Origin: Bradyrhizobium sp. AT1
GTDB lineage: Bacteria; Pseudomonadota; Alphaproteobacteria; Rhizobiales; Xanthobacteraceae
Direction: 5' to 3'
Assembly (NCBI RefSeq): GCF_001590795.1
Contig: NZ_JXDL01000001.1
Coordinates: forward strand, 2,603,163 to 2,667,162
DNA: 64,000 nt
Shown here: piece by piece, positions 1 through 9,073 of the stretch
How the letters are laid out: every line of letters begins with the position of its first letter
Position numbering within the stretch: the stretch's first letter is position 1
Program-made: the position numbers and the translations under genes
Notes under the pieces: model-generated
Seen by the model: the letters and a program-made list of their open reading frames with translations, nothing else
The model's database searches: none
Told to the model about the DNA's origin: nothing

Positions 1-859
1 GCGACAGCGAGAAGGTGAGGATCGAGAGCAGGATGGTCCAGACCTTCAGCGCGTTGCGCTTCTCCATCACCAGCGCCGAATGCAGCAGCGCGGTGCCGGA
101 GAGCCACGGCATCAGCGAGGCGTTCTCGACCGGATCCCAGAACCACCAGCCGCCCCAGCCGAGCTCGTAATAGGCCCAGTACGAGCCCATCGCGATGCCG
201 AGCGTCAGGAAGATCCAGGCCACCAGCGTCCATGGCCGCACCCAGCGCGCCCAGGCCGCGTCGATCCGGCCCTCCATCAGCGCCGCGATCGCGAAGGAGA
301 ACGAGATCGAGAAGCCGACATAGCCGAGATAGAGCATCGGCGGATGCACAGCGAGCCCGATGTCCTGGAGCACCGGATTGAGATCGCGTCCCTCGATCGG
401 CGGGTTCGCGATGCGCAGGAACGGGTTCGAGGTCACGAGGATGAAGAGGTAGAAGGCGCTGGCGACCCAGGCCTGCACGGCCAGCACATGCGCCCGCAGC
501 GACAGCGGCAGATTATTGCCGAAGGCGGCGACCAGCCCGCCGAACAGTGCGAGGATCGACACCCACAACAGCATCGAGCCTTCATGGTTTCCCCACACGC
601 CGGTGATCTTGTAGAGCAGCGGCTTCATCGAGTGGGAATTCTCGTAGACGTTGGCGACGGAGAAATCCGAGTTCACGTGCAACATCACGAGCGCGACGAA
701 TGAAGCGCCGACAAACAGGAGTTGGGCCAGCGCGGTGGAGCGCGCTACGTTCATGAGCGCGGCATCGCGCAGGCGTGCGCCGATCAGCGGCACGATCGAC
801 TGGATCAGTGCGAGCCCAAGCGCCAGCACCAGCGCGTAATGTCCGGATTCTGCGATCAC
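1..859 (-). CDS. ccmF: Cytochrome c haem lyase subunit CcmF/CycK (partial, N-terminal part)
   Basis: Inner-membrane component of System I cytochrome c maturation; with CcmH and CcmI it transfers haem from holo-CcmE to apocytochrome c in the periplasm. About 286 N-terminal residues are present and the gene runs off the left edge. The translation is strongly hydrophobic and carries the family's tryptophan-rich haem-handling motif [19 protein letters not shown] from about residue 235, plus the conserved stretch [14 protein letters not shown]. The chosen start is a GTG (859-857) whose bases overlap the TGA of ccmE by 4 bp, which implies translational coupling. The order ccmI-ccmE-ccmF matches rhizobial cycH-cycJ-cycK, so ccmH/cycL is expected just outside the window. 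Confidence 0.96.
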   Translation of the reverse strand, partial: MIAESGHYALVLALGLALIQSIVPLIGARLRDAALMNVARSTALAQLLFVGASFVALVMLHVNSDFSVANVYENSHSMKPLLYKITGVWGNHEGSMLLWVSILALFGGLVAAFGNNLPLSLRAHVLAVQAWVASAFYLFILVTSNPFLRIANPPIEGRDLNPVLQDIGLAVHPPMLYLGYVGFSISFSFAIAALMEGRIDAAWARWVRPWTLVAWIFLTLGIAMGSYWAYYELGWGGWWFWDPVENASLMPWLSGTALLHSALVMEKRNALKVWTILLSILTFSLS

Positions 860-1380
860 CGCACTGCTCCCAGCGGATTGCCTTGCGCGGTCGTCGCCGG
901 CTTGCCCGCATCAGATGTCTTGTCGCTGCCAGCAGGCTTGCCGCCGTAATCGTCCTTCCAATGCCCCTGCTTCTTCAGAGCATCGGCGACGTCCTTGGGC
1001 ATGTAGGTCTCGTCGTGCTTGGCAAGCACGGTATCGGCCTTGAACACGCCGTTGGCGTCGAGCGCGCCTTCGGCGACGACGCCCTGCCCTTCGCGGAACA
1101 GGTCGGGCAGGATGCCCTTGTAGGCCACCGGCAGCTTGGCGTTGCCGTCGGCGACCTCGAAGGTCACCGCAAGATTGTCGCCGCGCTGGAGCGAGCCGGG
1201 CTGTACCAGCCCACCGAGACGAAACCGCTTGCCGGGCTCGACGTGCTTCTCGGCGACCATGGTCGGGGTCGAGAAGAACACGATGGAGTCGCGCAGTGCG
1301 TTGAGCACCAGCGCGGCCGCGAGCGCGAGCACGGCGAGCGAGCCGCCGATGATGGTCATACGTCGCTGCTTGCGCGTCAT
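856..1380 (-). CDS. ccmE: Cytochrome c maturation haem chaperone CcmE/CycJ
   Basis: Periplasmic, membrane-anchored haem chaperone that binds haem covalently and passes it to CcmF. The 174-residue product has one N-terminal transmembrane anchor (about residues 9-28), an OB-fold domain and the haem-binding motif LAKHDETY. His122 is the expected covalent haem ligand and Tyr126 the conserved axial partner. The tail after residue 140 is rich in Lys, Gly and Ala and looks disordered, as is usual in this family. The start at 1380 begins [10 protein letters not shown], the typical basic N-terminus; upstream in-frame starts would overlap ccmI without similarity to the family. It lies 37 bp after ccmI and overlaps ccmF by 4 bp. 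Confidence 0.96.
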   Translation of the reverse strand: MTRKQRRMTIIGGSLAVLALAAALVLNALRDSIVFFSTPTMVAEKHVEPGKRFRLGGLVQPGSLQRGDNLAVTFEVADGNAKLPVAYKGILPDLFREGQGVVAEGALDANGVFKADTVLAKHDETYMPKDVADALKKQGHWKDDYGGKPAGSDKTSDAGKPATTAQGNPLGAVR

Positions 1381-1417
1381 GGCGTATCCGTTCTCCGCTG
1401 CTCTCGTCCCGACATCG

Positions 1418-2521
1418 TCATCCGCCGAGCCCGAGAGTCTTGAGGCCCTCGTTGAGCTGGCGAAGCCGCTCGGCATCGCTGGCAACCGCCTGCCGGGCAT
1501 CGGCCGATGCCCCGGCCGCCTTGTCACGGTCGCCCATCACGAGATAAGCGCGCACCAGGCGCAGCCATCCATCGACATCGTCGCCGTTCTGCTTCAACCG
1601 AGTGGCCAGGCGGTCGACCATGCCGCGCACCATCGCGTTGCGATCGCCTTCGGCCATATCCTTGGAAGCGGCGATCGTCTCGTCCGACAGCGCCGGCATC
1701 GTCCCGCCGGCGACCCGCACCAGCGAGGTCTGCACCAGGGTTCGCCACGGCGCATCAGCGGGCGCTTTCGCAAGCAGCGCGCGCCAGATATTGGCCGCAT
1801 CGTCCTTGCGGCCGTCCTGTTCGGCGGCTAGGCCGAGGAAGTAGTTCGCCTTGGGATCGTCGGCGTCCAGGGCATGGGCACGCTCGAATTCGGTCTTGGC
1901 CTCGGCGGTCACCACGCCGCCGGCGGCGGCCGAGAGCGCTTCACCGAGATCGGCCCGGCGCTCCGCGCTCTCGCCATTGTAGGTGAGCGAATTGCGATAG
2001 GCGCGCACGGCGTCGTCGAAACGGCCGAGCCGCTGCAGCACCGGCGCGAGCACGTTCCAGCCGCGCCCGTCGGTCGGATTCTTCTCCAGATGCTGCTGGA
2101 CCTGTTCGACGAGGTTCTCGAGCGACTGCGCCTTGCCCGGCGCGCGCTCCCGTTGTGCCAGCGGAAAGTCCTGAAGTTTGGGCGAGCCAAGCGGCATGTA
2201 GATGGCAATCGCAACGAGTGGCAGGCCGGCGAGCGCCAGCACGGCCGCCGCACGGCGCCATTTCAGATTCGACGTCGGCGCCAGAGCGGCCTCGCTGGCG
2301 GCCGCGGCAAGCAGCCTGCGGCTGATCTCGACGCGCGCCGCCTCGGCGTCAGGCGCGGGGATCAAGCCTGCGGCGAGATCACGATCGACCTCGGCCAACT
2401 GATCCTTGTAAACCGCGACCTCGCTGCCCTGGGCTTGCGCGCGTCCGTTACGGCCAAGCGGCAAGAGCACGGCGAAAATCGCCGCGACCGTCATCAGCGC
2501 GAACACGAACCATAACGTCAT
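1418..2521 (-). CDS. ccmI: Cytochrome c maturation protein CcmI/CycH (TPR apocytochrome chaperone)
   Basis: Apocytochrome c chaperone of System I. The 367-residue protein has a first transmembrane segment at the extreme N-terminus ([18 protein letters not shown]), a short cytoplasmic segment with the family pattern [12 protein letters not shown], a second membrane segment near residues 100-120, and a periplasmic TPR-containing domain (for example [19 protein letters not shown]). This is the bipartite CycH layout known in rhizobia. The ATG at 2521 is chosen because it places the first membrane helix at the terminus. It is the first gene of the ccm unit, and a FixK-like palindrome lies 70-87 bp upstream of the start codon. 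Confidence 0.93.
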   Translation of the reverse strand: MTLWFVFALMTVAAIFAVLLPLGRNGRAQAQGSEVAVYKDQLAEVDRDLAAGLIPAPDAEAARVEISRRLLAAAASEAALAPTSNLKWRRAAAVLALAGLPLVAIAIYMPLGSPKLQDFPLAQRERAPGKAQSLENLVEQVQQHLEKNPTDGRGWNVLAPVLQRLGRFDDAVRAYRNSLTYNGESAERRADLGEALSAAAGGVVTAEAKTEFERAHALDADDPKANYFLGLAAEQDGRKDDAANIWRALLAKAPADAPWRTLVQTSLVRVAGGTMPALSDETIAASKDMAEGDRNAMVRGMVDRLATRLKQNGDDVDGWLRLVRAYLVMGDRDKAAGASADARQAVASDAERLRQLNEGLKTLGLGG

Positions 2522-2590
2522 CTGGCAAGCTTCCGGCAGCGCACGAACCGCGCCCATAGGTGGCTTTACACCACGGCCGGACGATGCGGC

Positions 2591-2608
2591 AATTGACAAT
2601 TGTCAATT
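2591..2608 (-). promoter_or_regulatory. Perfect 18-bp palindrome, FNR/FixK-type box upstream of ccmI
   Basis: AATTGACAATTGTCAATT is a perfect inverted repeat containing TTGA-N6-TCAA, the general CRP/FNR/FixK form. Its centre (2599.5) is 29.5 bp before a TGTAAA hexamer at 2570-2565 on the minus strand. That is the spacing of a class II site centred near -41.5, giving a predicted start near 2558. Binding by FixK2 or FNR is inferred. The C/G at the fifth positions departs from the strict TTGAT-N4-ATCAA form. Confidence 0.5.
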
Positions 2609-2652
2609 CGGCGCGACCGCACACAGTCCCGAAACGGTGACAATCCAACGGC

Positions 2653-2922
2653 TTAGCCGATTTCGAACTCCGCGCTTTGCGCGGCGTCCTCGCCGTGCCC
2701 GTTGAAGGCCTTCAGGAAGTATGTTCCCGGCTTGACGGCCTCCGGCAATCTGATGCGCAGCGCGCCGACCGGAACCGGAGACGCGACCCTCGTGATGGTC
2801 TCGGACAGTTGCCGACCGCTTGCCTTCTCGACCAGCACCACCTTCGCGCCGACCATCAGTCTTTGATACTTGGCAACGATGACGCGGTTCTCAATTTCGA
2901 TGGAGCTGATAACGGGTTTCAT
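2653..2922 (-). CDS. Small conserved-looking protein of unknown function (beta-rich)
   Basis: An 89-residue protein that I cannot assign to a family. The translation alternates short hydrophobic strands with Gly/Pro turns (VKPGTYFLKAFNG, AEFEIG at the C-terminus), which resembles a single immunoglobulin-like or carbohydrate-binding beta sandwich. It has no signal peptide or membrane segment and no cysteine. The start at 2922 (MKPVISSIEI) is preferred; upstream codons read basic, low-complexity sequence unlikely to be protein. It lies 48 bp beyond the ccmI promoter palindrome on the same strand and may form its own unit. Confidence 0.6.
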   Translation of the reverse strand: MKPVISSIEIENRVIVAKYQRLMVGAKVVLVEKASGRQLSETITRVASPVPVGALRIRLPEAVKPGTYFLKAFNGHGEDAAQSAEFEIG

Positions 2923-3022
2923 GCGCCCACAAATAGAAGTTCCCCGGATTTGCACGGGGACCGTACGGCGCGCCACCGGCACCGTCAACCACAAATTGTG
3001 ATCACGAAAAGATGCGCTTGAA

Positions 3023-4423
3023 TCAGCTTGCGCGCGAGGATTTGCGCTCGCCGGTCGCAGCGTTCTCCGCGGCCCGGCTCATCAGCGAGGCGTAATCGTC
3101 GCCGAACAGCACCTGGCAGAAGCGAATCGCGGCCTGCACCTGCTGTTGCCTGTAGGTGCGGACCTTGTGATCGGCAGCGCGCAGCGACTGCACCAATTGC
3201 TCGGTCGAGCGCTCGACATATTGCTGAAGGTCTGAATAGGTGCGCAGGGTCACTTCGTTGATCGCAAGCTCGCTCGCATAGTTGCGGCAGGTCGCGACGA
3301 AATCGATCAGCGCCGCGGTTTCCTCTACCTCGGTACTGTCGATCCGCGCCCCCGGCGGAATGTCCTTCTCGGCGCGCTGGCGCAGGATGCGGCGAACGCG
3401 GCCGGGAACGCTGTCGATCTCGGATTGCAGTGCATTGGAGATGTCGGCCCGGATCGAGGTCAGCTGCTTGCCCCAGGCGGAATCGTTGCGCAGGTCGAGC
3501 TCGGTGCGCAGGCCGCGCACGCCGTCATGCAACGCTTTGAGATTGCCGGCAACGTTGTCGAAATGGCCGCGCTTGATGTCCATGCGCAGGGTGGCGGCAA
3601 CGCAGGACAGATCGTGCAGCGCGATCGTGACGGCCACGCCGTAGGGCGTCGCGGCGACGCGGATCTCGTCGTCGGAGGCGGCAATCTTGATGGCGAGGCG
3701 GATGATCTGCCACGGCGCTGTCATCCGCTGCACCACGATCGACAGCGCGAAGGGCAGCATTTGCGGGGTCTGCAGCACCGGAATGTTGAGCGCCGACGTC
3801 ACCGAGGCGATCTGGGGATCGCCGAACGCGCGTAAGGTGCGCGGCAGCTTCTCGTTCAGGGCGGCGATGGCGTCGCGGACCTGAAGCACGGCTCCCATCG
3901 AATAGAGGTCCTCGATCACGTTGGGCGGGCCGACCCGGGCCAGCGCGCGCGACTTGTCGCCGCCGCCGGGACCCGTCAGCGCGAAAATGGCGTCCGCAGC
4001 GACCGCTTGGAGCTTCGAGGCCAGCGCCTCGACCTGCCCCGCACTGTCCGCCGGCATGCGCGCCAGCGCCGCCTCGAATTCGTTCACCTTGTCCGGGGCG
4101 CCGTCACGGCCCAGCCATTGCCAGATCGGATGCAGCGAGGCGCGGCGGATCTGCCCGACCCGGATCGGAACGCCCGCCTCGACCAGGAACGGTTCCAACG
4201 CCTGGAACAGCAGCCGGGACAGGTCGTCCGTGCGCGGCGGCGCGGCCTCCTCGGCTTCGGTCTTACGGACGATCTTGCGCAATTGCTCGAGCACGAGGGT
4301 CGCCACCGCCGTGTCCTGGCCGCGTTCGAGCGCACGCTCGAACTCCCGCATCAGCAGGGCCTGCGCCTGCGGCGGGAGCTGCGCGAGATAGTCCCTCAGC
4401 CGCTCGATCGATGTCTGGCTCAT
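3023..4423 (-). CDS. Conserved hypothetical protein, 466 aa
   Basis: A 466-residue, mostly helical soluble protein without a recognised domain. It has no signal peptide and no clear membrane span. The first 30 residues (MSQTSIERLRDYLAQLPPQ) and the region around residues 370-430 have heptad-like hydrophobic spacing and may form coiled coils. The long uninterrupted frame, typical high-GC codon usage and a start preceded by an intergenic gap support it as real. I remember similar uncharacterised proteins from Bradyrhizobium, but that is not a database result. No neighbouring gene suggests a role. Confidence 0.75.
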   Translation of the reverse strand: MSQTSIERLRDYLAQLPPQAQALLMREFERALERGQDTAVATLVLEQLRKIVRKTEAEEAAPPRTDDLSRLLFQALEPFLVEAGVPIRVGQIRRASLHPIWQWLGRDGAPDKVNEFEAALARMPADSAGQVEALASKLQAVAADAIFALTGPGGGDKSRALARVGPPNVIEDLYSMGAVLQVRDAIAALNEKLPRTLRAFGDPQIASVTSALNIPVLQTPQMLPFALSIVVQRMTAPWQIIRLAIKIAASDDEIRVAATPYGVAVTIALHDLSCVAATLRMDIKRGHFDNVAGNLKALHDGVRGLRTELDLRNDSAWGKQLTSIRADISNALQSEIDSVPGRVRRILRQRAEKDIPPGARIDSTEVEETAALIDFVATCRNYASELAINEVTLRTYSDLQQYVERSTEQLVQSLRAADHKVRTYRQQQVQAAIRFCQVLFGDDYASLMSRAAENAATGERKSSRAS

Positions 4424-4585
4424 GCGCCCGGGTAAATGCACGGTAAGATGGCGGACATGGGATGCGTCCGGGCGCGATCATAGGAGGGCCCACTTAAGAA
4501 GCGGTTTAGGAAGTCGTACGGAATCCCTCCGGTTGGCTTCGGCCGGGGCCTTGGCGAGGATGAAAAGCCACGTGGAACCAAGGGA

Positions 4586-5962
4586 TTAGACTGCCGGCAG
4601 GACCAGATCCGCCCGCAGGCCGCCGGTCGGCGCGCCGCCGAGCGAGAGGCTGCCGCCATAGAGCGCAGCAAGGTCGGTCACGATCGACAGCCCCAGCCCC
4701 GAGCCGGGCTTGGACTCGTCGAGCCGCTGGCCGCGCCGGGATACCTGGGCGCGCTCGGCCTCCGACAGTCCGCGGCCGTCGTCATCGACGATGATCCGCA
4801 GGCGCGGGCCGGCGCCCGCCTGGGTCGGCGTCTCCACCAGAACCTCGATGGAGACGCGCGAAGCCGCCCATTTGCAGGCATTGTCGACGAGGTTGCCGAC
4901 CATCTCCTCCAGGTCCTGGCGCTCGCCGCGGAATTTCGCCGACGGATCGGCCTTGGCTTCGACCACGATGCCGCGATCGCGATGGATCTTCTCCATGGTC
5001 CGCCGCAGCGCCTCGATGGCAGGTGCGACCTCGGTCACGGTCGCGACCACGGAGACTCGCGCGGCGATGCGGGCACGCTCCAGATGGTGCGCGACCTGGT
5101 CGCGCATCACGTCGGCCTGCTCCATCACCTTGGCCGCGAACGGGTCGGCCGCGTGGGCGCCGGCCTCGTTGACGATGACCGAGAGCGGCGTCTTGATCGC
5201 ATGGGCGAGATTGCCGACATGGGTGCGCGCGCGCTCGACGATCTCGCGATTGGCGTCGATCAGCGCGTTGGTCTCGCGCGCAAGCGGCGCGATCTCGACC
5301 GGGAATTCTCCCTCGAGCCGCTCCGCCCGCCCGGAGCGGATGTCGGCGATCGATTCGGAGATGCGTTTGAGCGGCGCGAGGCCGAAGCGGACCTGGAACA
5401 CCGTCGTGAGCAGCAGCACGATGCCGAGCGCGGTGAAGGTGCCGCCGAGATAATAGTCGAAGCTGCGCGTCTCGTCGAAGATCTCGGTGTCGTCGCCGGC
5501 CACGCTGACCAGGAACTTGCCGTCGGCGCCGAGATCGACGGGACGCTCGACCATGCGCAAATTCTGCCCCTCGGGCCCATCGACATAAGCGAGCCGAATG
5601 CCGGCGGCGGTGAGCTCGGTGCCCTGCTCCTCCAGCTTCGGCAGCTTCTTGTCCCAGAGCGAGCGCGAGGAGCGCACTTCCGGCTTTTCCGTGTCGGTCC
5701 GCGTGATCTGCCAGTACCAGCCGGACAGCGGCAGTTCGAACAGGGGCTCGCCCAACGACTGGAACTGACGGTCCGGCGGCTCGTCGGGGGTCGCGACCTC
5801 GGCGATGAGGGTGCGCAGATAAAGGTTGAGGCGGCGGTCGAAGGCGCGCTCGGTCGCGCTCTTGTAGACCGACGACAGCACCACGCCGGTGATGGCCAGG
5901 ATCACCACGAGCCAGGCGGTCGCCGACAGGAACAGGCGGTTCGCAAGCGAACTAGCGCGCAT
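4586..5962 (-). CDS. Two-component sensor histidine kinase (FeuQ/PhoQ-like)
   Basis: A membrane sensor kinase of 458 residues. Transmembrane helices lie at about 10-32 and 172-192 and bracket a periplasmic sensor region of about 135 residues. A HAMP-like linker follows, then the H-box NLAHAIKTPLSVIV with the phosphoacceptor His254, the N-box NLVDNACKWA, and glycine motifs DDDGRGLS and GSGLGLSIV. All catalytic motifs are present. It lies 95 bp downstream of an OmpR-type response regulator on the same strand, forming a cognate pair. The pair resembles rhizobial FeuP/FeuQ (linked to iron uptake and cyclic glucan export) more than ChvG/ChvI. That assignment rests on remembered sequence and its ligand is unknown. 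Confidence 0.9.
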   Translation of the reverse strand: MRASSLANRLFLSATAWLVVILAITGVVLSSVYKSATERAFDRRLNLYLRTLIAEVATPDEPPDRQFQSLGEPLFELPLSGWYWQITRTDTEKPEVRSSRSLWDKKLPKLEEQGTELTAAGIRLAYVDGPEGQNLRMVERPVDLGADGKFLVSVAGDDTEIFDETRSFDYYLGGTFTALGIVLLLTTVFQVRFGLAPLKRISESIADIRSGRAERLEGEFPVEIAPLARETNALIDANREIVERARTHVGNLAHAIKTPLSVIVNEAGAHAADPFAAKVMEQADVMRDQVAHHLERARIAARVSVVATVTEVAPAIEALRRTMEKIHRDRGIVVEAKADPSAKFRGERQDLEEMVGNLVDNACKWAASRVSIEVLVETPTQAGAGPRLRIIVDDDGRGLSEAERAQVSRRGQRLDESKPGSGLGLSIVTDLAALYGGSLSLGGAPTGGLRADLVLPAV

Positions 5963-6057
5963 CGGAATGATCCCGGCAGGCGCAGGATGGCAGGGCGTCG
6001 GAGCTCATGTCCGGACCAAGGCCCCTGTCGGGGCTGTCCGTCAAGCCCCGGAACGCA

Positions 6058-6723
6058 TCAGGCGGCCGGCGGGGTCAGGAGATAGCCGAGGCCGCGGACG
6101 GTCTGGATGATGTCGACGTCGAGCTTCTTGCGGATGCGGCCGACGAAGACCTCGATCGTGTTGGAGTCGCGGTCGAAATCCTGGTCGTAGAGGTGCTCGA
6201 CCAGCTCGGTGCGGGAGACCACCCGCCCGGAATGGTGCATCAGGTAGGCCAGAAGCCGATATTCGTGCGAGGTCATCTTGACCGGATTGCCGGAGACGCT
6301 GACCCGGCCGGTCCGGGTATCGAGGGTCACGGGGCCGCAGCTGAGCTCGCTCTGGGCATGGCCGGTCGAGCGCCGCAGCAGCGCGCGGATGCGCGCCAAC
6401 ACCTCCTCGAGGTGGAACGGTTTGGGGACGTAGTCGTCGGCGCCGGCGTCGAAGCCCTGCACCTTGTCGCTCCAGCGGTCGCGTGCGGTGAGGATCAGCA
6501 CCGGCATGGTGCGGCCGTTGCGGCGCCAGGCTTCCAGCACCGAGATGCCGTCCTTCTTCGGCAGGCCGATGTCGAGCACGACGGCATCATACGGCTCGTT
6601 GTCGCCGAGATAGTGCCCCTCCTCACCATCGAAGGCACGATCGACGACATAACCGGCGTCGGTCAGCGCCTTGGTGAGCTGGCGATTGAGATCGGGGTCG
6701 TCCTCAACAACGAGCAGGCGCAC
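6058..6723 (-). CDS. OmpR/PhoB-family response regulator (FeuP/PhoP-like)
   Basis: A 221-residue DNA-binding response regulator, partner of the kinase that follows. The receiver domain (1-120) has the acidic pocket VEDD, the phosphoacceptor Asp51 in VVLDIGLPKKDG, the Thr in LTARDRW and the Lys in PKPFHLEEV. The winged-helix effector domain (about 125-218) contains the typical TSHEYRLLAYLMHHSGRVVS and GRIRKKLDVDIIQTVRGLGY segments. The phrases DRWSDKVQGFDAGADDYV and LYDQDFDRDSNTIEVFVGR match my memory of rhizobial FeuP. An intergenic gap of 228 bp upstream probably holds the promoter. Confidence 0.93.
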   Translation of the reverse strand: MRLLVVEDDPDLNRQLTKALTDAGYVVDRAFDGEEGHYLGDNEPYDAVVLDIGLPKKDGISVLEAWRRNGRTMPVLILTARDRWSDKVQGFDAGADDYVPKPFHLEEVLARIRALLRRSTGHAQSELSCGPVTLDTRTGRVSVSGNPVKMTSHEYRLLAYLMHHSGRVVSRTELVEHLYDQDFDRDSNTIEVFVGRIRKKLDVDIIQTVRGLGYLLTPPAA

Positions 6724-6951
6724 GCTTCTCTCCAGAAATAGATTGCATCAACACCGCGCCAGATGAGCAATTCCGGCGTGAACCGCGTATGAACGCGGGG
6801 AACCCGCCGCGTTACTTTTTGGTCATATACGATGCTGGCCGCCAACGCGACTGCGCCCGCCCTGCGACCGGGCGAGCCGGCAGCAGGACGGGCGTAATGT
6901 GCCGCGTATCGCGGCGCGCCGGAAGGTCCGCCCTTCCCGTCAACTCGGCCG

Positions 6952-7107
6952 TCAGGTCCGGAAGAACACGAACCAGATGACGGCGAGGATCAGGATCGCA
7001 AGCCCGGTCGAGATGGCGAGCAGGGCGGCGACGGACGGCCCAGGTTCACCCTGCCGCGCCTCGGTTGCCGTTTCGACGATCGGTTGCTGCTCTCGCGTGG
7101 TTGCCAT
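6952..7107 (-). CDS. Small single-span membrane protein, 51 aa
   Basis: A short frame encoding MATTREQQPIVETATEARQG followed by a hydrophilic linker and one hydrophobic helix (about residues 26-49) that ends VIWFVFFRT. An acidic, proline-containing N-terminus followed by a C-terminal helix is typical of small bacterial membrane proteins with the N-terminus in the cytoplasm. The ATG at 7107 has no strong Shine-Dalgarno. It lies divergent to ku, which starts 235 bp away. Coding status is inferred from codon usage and the clean transmembrane pattern; function is unknown. Confidence 0.6.
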   Translation of the reverse strand: MATTREQQPIVETATEARQGEPGPSVAALLAISTGLAILILAVIWFVFFRT

Positions 7108-7281
7108 AATGCCCTCAATCTGTGGATGTCGCTCCCGATAGCCGCGACCTCCTCGCAGCCGATGTCCCCAGCCAACGCGTGATGGGATATGATGTTCCGG
7201 CTCTTGCGCCCGGATCGGGCGGCGATGGCTTGGCCCCGCGGCCGGTTAACGCAGTTGCAAGATTCAGCAACCGACCTTGCT

Positions 7282-7309
7282 TTGATTCGTTGTTCCTCGA
7301 TGGTATCCT
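7282..7309 (+). promoter_or_regulatory. Possible sigma70-type promoter of ku
   Basis: TTGATT (7282-7287) and TATCCT (7304-7309) are separated by 16 bp and lie 34 bp before the ku ATG. The match to consensus is only moderate. A GGAG Shine-Dalgarno (7333-7336) lies 6 bp before the start codon. Confidence 0.25.
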
Positions 7310-7342
7310 AGTCGTCTGTCCCTGTTGCGTTTGGAGTAGCCC

Positions 7343-8326
7343 ATGGCCCCCCGCGCCAATTGGAAGGGTTTTCTGCGTCTGTCGCTCGTGACCTGTCCGG
7401 TCGCGCTCTATCCGGCCACTTCGGACACCGAGAAGGTCTCCTTCAACCAGATCAACCGCAAGACCGGCCACCGGATCAAGTACCTCAAGGTCGACGCCGA
7501 GACCGGTGACGAGGTGACATCCGAGGACATCGTCAAGGGCTACAAGGTCGACACCAACACCTATATCGAGGTCACCAAGGACGAGCTCGACGACATCGCG
7601 CTCGACTCCACCCACACGATCGACATCGACGAGTTCGTGCCGAAGGCGGACATCGACAACCGCTATCTGATCCGCCCCTATTATCTCGTGCCCGACGGCA
7701 AGGTCGGCCATGACGCCTATGCGGTGATCCGCGAGACCATCCGCAGCATGAACAAGGTCGCGATCGGCCGCGTCGTGCTGACCAATCGCGAGCACATCAT
7801 CGCGCTCGAGCCGCTCGAGAGCGGGCTGATGGGCACGCTGCTGCGCTACCCCTACGAGGTCCGCAGCGAGACCGAATATTTCGACGACATCCAGGACGTG
7901 AAGCTCACCAGGGACATGCTCGATCTCGCCAAGCATATCGTCGAGAAGAAGTCCGGTGCGTTCGAGCCCGAGCTGTTCGAGGACCATTACGAAAGCGCCC
8001 TGATCGATCTCATCAACAAGAAGCGCTCCGGCATGCCGATCGCGGCCAAGGCCACGCCGAAGAGCAGCGGCAACGTCATCAACCTCATGGACGCGCTGAA
8101 GAAGAGCATCGCGAACGAGAAGGACACGGCGCCCGCGGCGAAGGTCGCCAAGGAGGCCACCAAGGCCAAGAAGCCCAAGAAGCGCGTCGAGGGCCAGCGC
8201 GAGATGCTGCTGCCGATCTCAGGCAAGGGCGGCAAGGAGCCCGCGGCGAAGACGGCGAAGGAGGCTCCGAAAAAGGCCGCCGACAAGCCGGTGCGCGCAC
8301 CGGCGCGGGCGAAGAAGGCGAGCTGA
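7343..8326 (+). CDS. ku: Ku DNA end-binding protein of bacterial NHEJ
   Basis: Homodimeric Ku ring that binds double-strand DNA ends and recruits LigD for non-homologous end joining. The 327-residue product has the complete Ku core (about 1-250), with hallmark phrases such as VSFNQINRKTGHRIKYLKVD, EVTKDELDDIALDSTHTIDI and a C-terminal EDHYESALIDLINKK. A long lysine/alanine-rich tail follows (about 245-327). Such tails in bacterial Ku bind DNA and help Ku slide or thread. No ligD or primase gene is near, so its partner must be encoded elsewhere; rhizobia commonly carry several ku genes. Confidence 0.97.
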   Translation: MAPRANWKGFLRLSLVTCPVALYPATSDTEKVSFNQINRKTGHRIKYLKVDAETGDEVTSEDIVKGYKVDTNTYIEVTKDELDDIALDSTHTIDIDEFVPKADIDNRYLIRPYYLVPDGKVGHDAYAVIRETIRSMNKVAIGRVVLTNREHIIALEPLESGLMGTLLRYPYEVRSETEYFDDIQDVKLTRDMLDLAKHIVEKKSGAFEPELFEDHYESALIDLINKKRSGMPIAAKATPKSSGNVINLMDALKKSIANEKDTAPAAKVAKEATKAKKPKKRVEGQREMLLPISGKGGKEPAAKTAKEAPKKAADKPVRAPARAKKAS

Positions 8327-8385
8327 CCAGCATCGCATCTGCGATCACGCCGTGATGTCACTCCTTCCGGATCAGGCGGCCTGAC

Positions 8386-8622
8386 ATGCCCTGGTCGACG
8401 GCGTTCGACGATCCCGTTCGCGTGGACAACAGGCGCCAGTTGCGCACGCTTCAACAGGCGGCGGACTACATCATGCGCCTGCCCGAGGACGCCCAGCACG
8501 AGGCGCACTGGCAGATCGCCATCGAGACCTTGATCAAGGCGGCCGAAACCGGCGGCGGCTGGGTGATGTTCGCCCGCATCGCCATGTTGCGGGCGCTGAA
8601 CGCGGGCGGCCGGCGCGGATGA
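8386..8622 (+). CDS. Small hypothetical protein, 78 aa
   Basis: A 78-residue soluble protein with no recognised motif. The middle part (LQQAADYIMRLPEDAQHEAHWQIAIETLIKAAETG) looks like two amphipathic helices. It starts with ATG 59 bp after ku on the same strand and could be co-transcribed. The frame has typical local codon usage. I recall short proteins of this type in Bradyrhizobium genomes, but no function. Confidence 0.65.
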   Translation: MPWSTAFDDPVRVDNRRQLRTLQQAADYIMRLPEDAQHEAHWQIAIETLIKAAETGGGWVMFARIAMLRALNAGGRRG

Positions 8623-8759
8623 GCGCAATGGCCCGGCCAACAGCCTCAACGATCCGTTAACCGGCACGCCGCTCTCCGGTGCGGCGAGCGGCTCCCGGCG
8701 CGCTTCGCAACCCCTGTCGGTGGCAGGCCGGTGATTTGAATCCATTTGGACGGGCCGAT

Positions 8760-8785
8760 GGAACCTAAATTTAAGGGATGCCGTC
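8760..8785 (+). promoter_or_regulatory. Possible EcfG-type (general stress) promoter
   Basis: GGAAC (8760-8764) followed after 17 bp by CGTC (8782-8785) is one base from the alphaproteobacterial EcfG consensus GGAAC-N17-CGTT. It lies about 125 bp before the pilin start codon in a 286-bp gap that holds no gene. The match is short and could be chance. Confidence 0.25.
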
Positions 8786-8908
8786 GTATCAGCGGAGGCG
8801 CGCGCGCCCGGGCTTAATTCTTTTGGCGCGCGTGAAGACTTATTCGATCGATTGACGAGTTCGACGACGACGCGGCCACACGTTGGATCGGATGAACAGG
8901 AGTTGGGA

Positions 8909-9073
8909 ATGCGTTTGCTTAGGTCGTTCCTTGCCGATGAGAATGCTGCAACCGCGATCGAATACGGCCTGATTGCCGCGGGAATCGCGCTCGCGATCGT
9001 CACCATCGTGAACAGCACCGGCGGCGCACTGCTCAACAACAAGTTCAACTCGATCGACGCCGCCACGAAGTAA
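8909..9073 (+). CDS. Flp/Fap-type IVb pilin
   Basis: A prepilin of 54 residues, the usual length for the family. It has a short basic leader (MRLLRSFLADENA), then the processing region ATAIEYGLIAAG with the conserved Glu-Tyr, one hydrophobic helix and a short C-terminal tail. The residue before the expected cleavage point is Ala where many Flp prepilins have Gly. The start at 8909 is fixed by an AGGAG Shine-Dalgarno at 8898-8902. No tad/cpa assembly genes are nearby, so it is an orphan pilin that would need assembly machinery from another locus. Confidence 0.9.
   Translation: MRLLRSFLADENAATAIEYGLIAAGIALAIVTIVNSTGGALLNNKFNSIDAATK

Noticed and set aside
7343..8326. Ku as part of a local NHEJ operon
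   Set aside because: No ligase D, primase or nuclease gene lies beside it, so only Ku itself is called.
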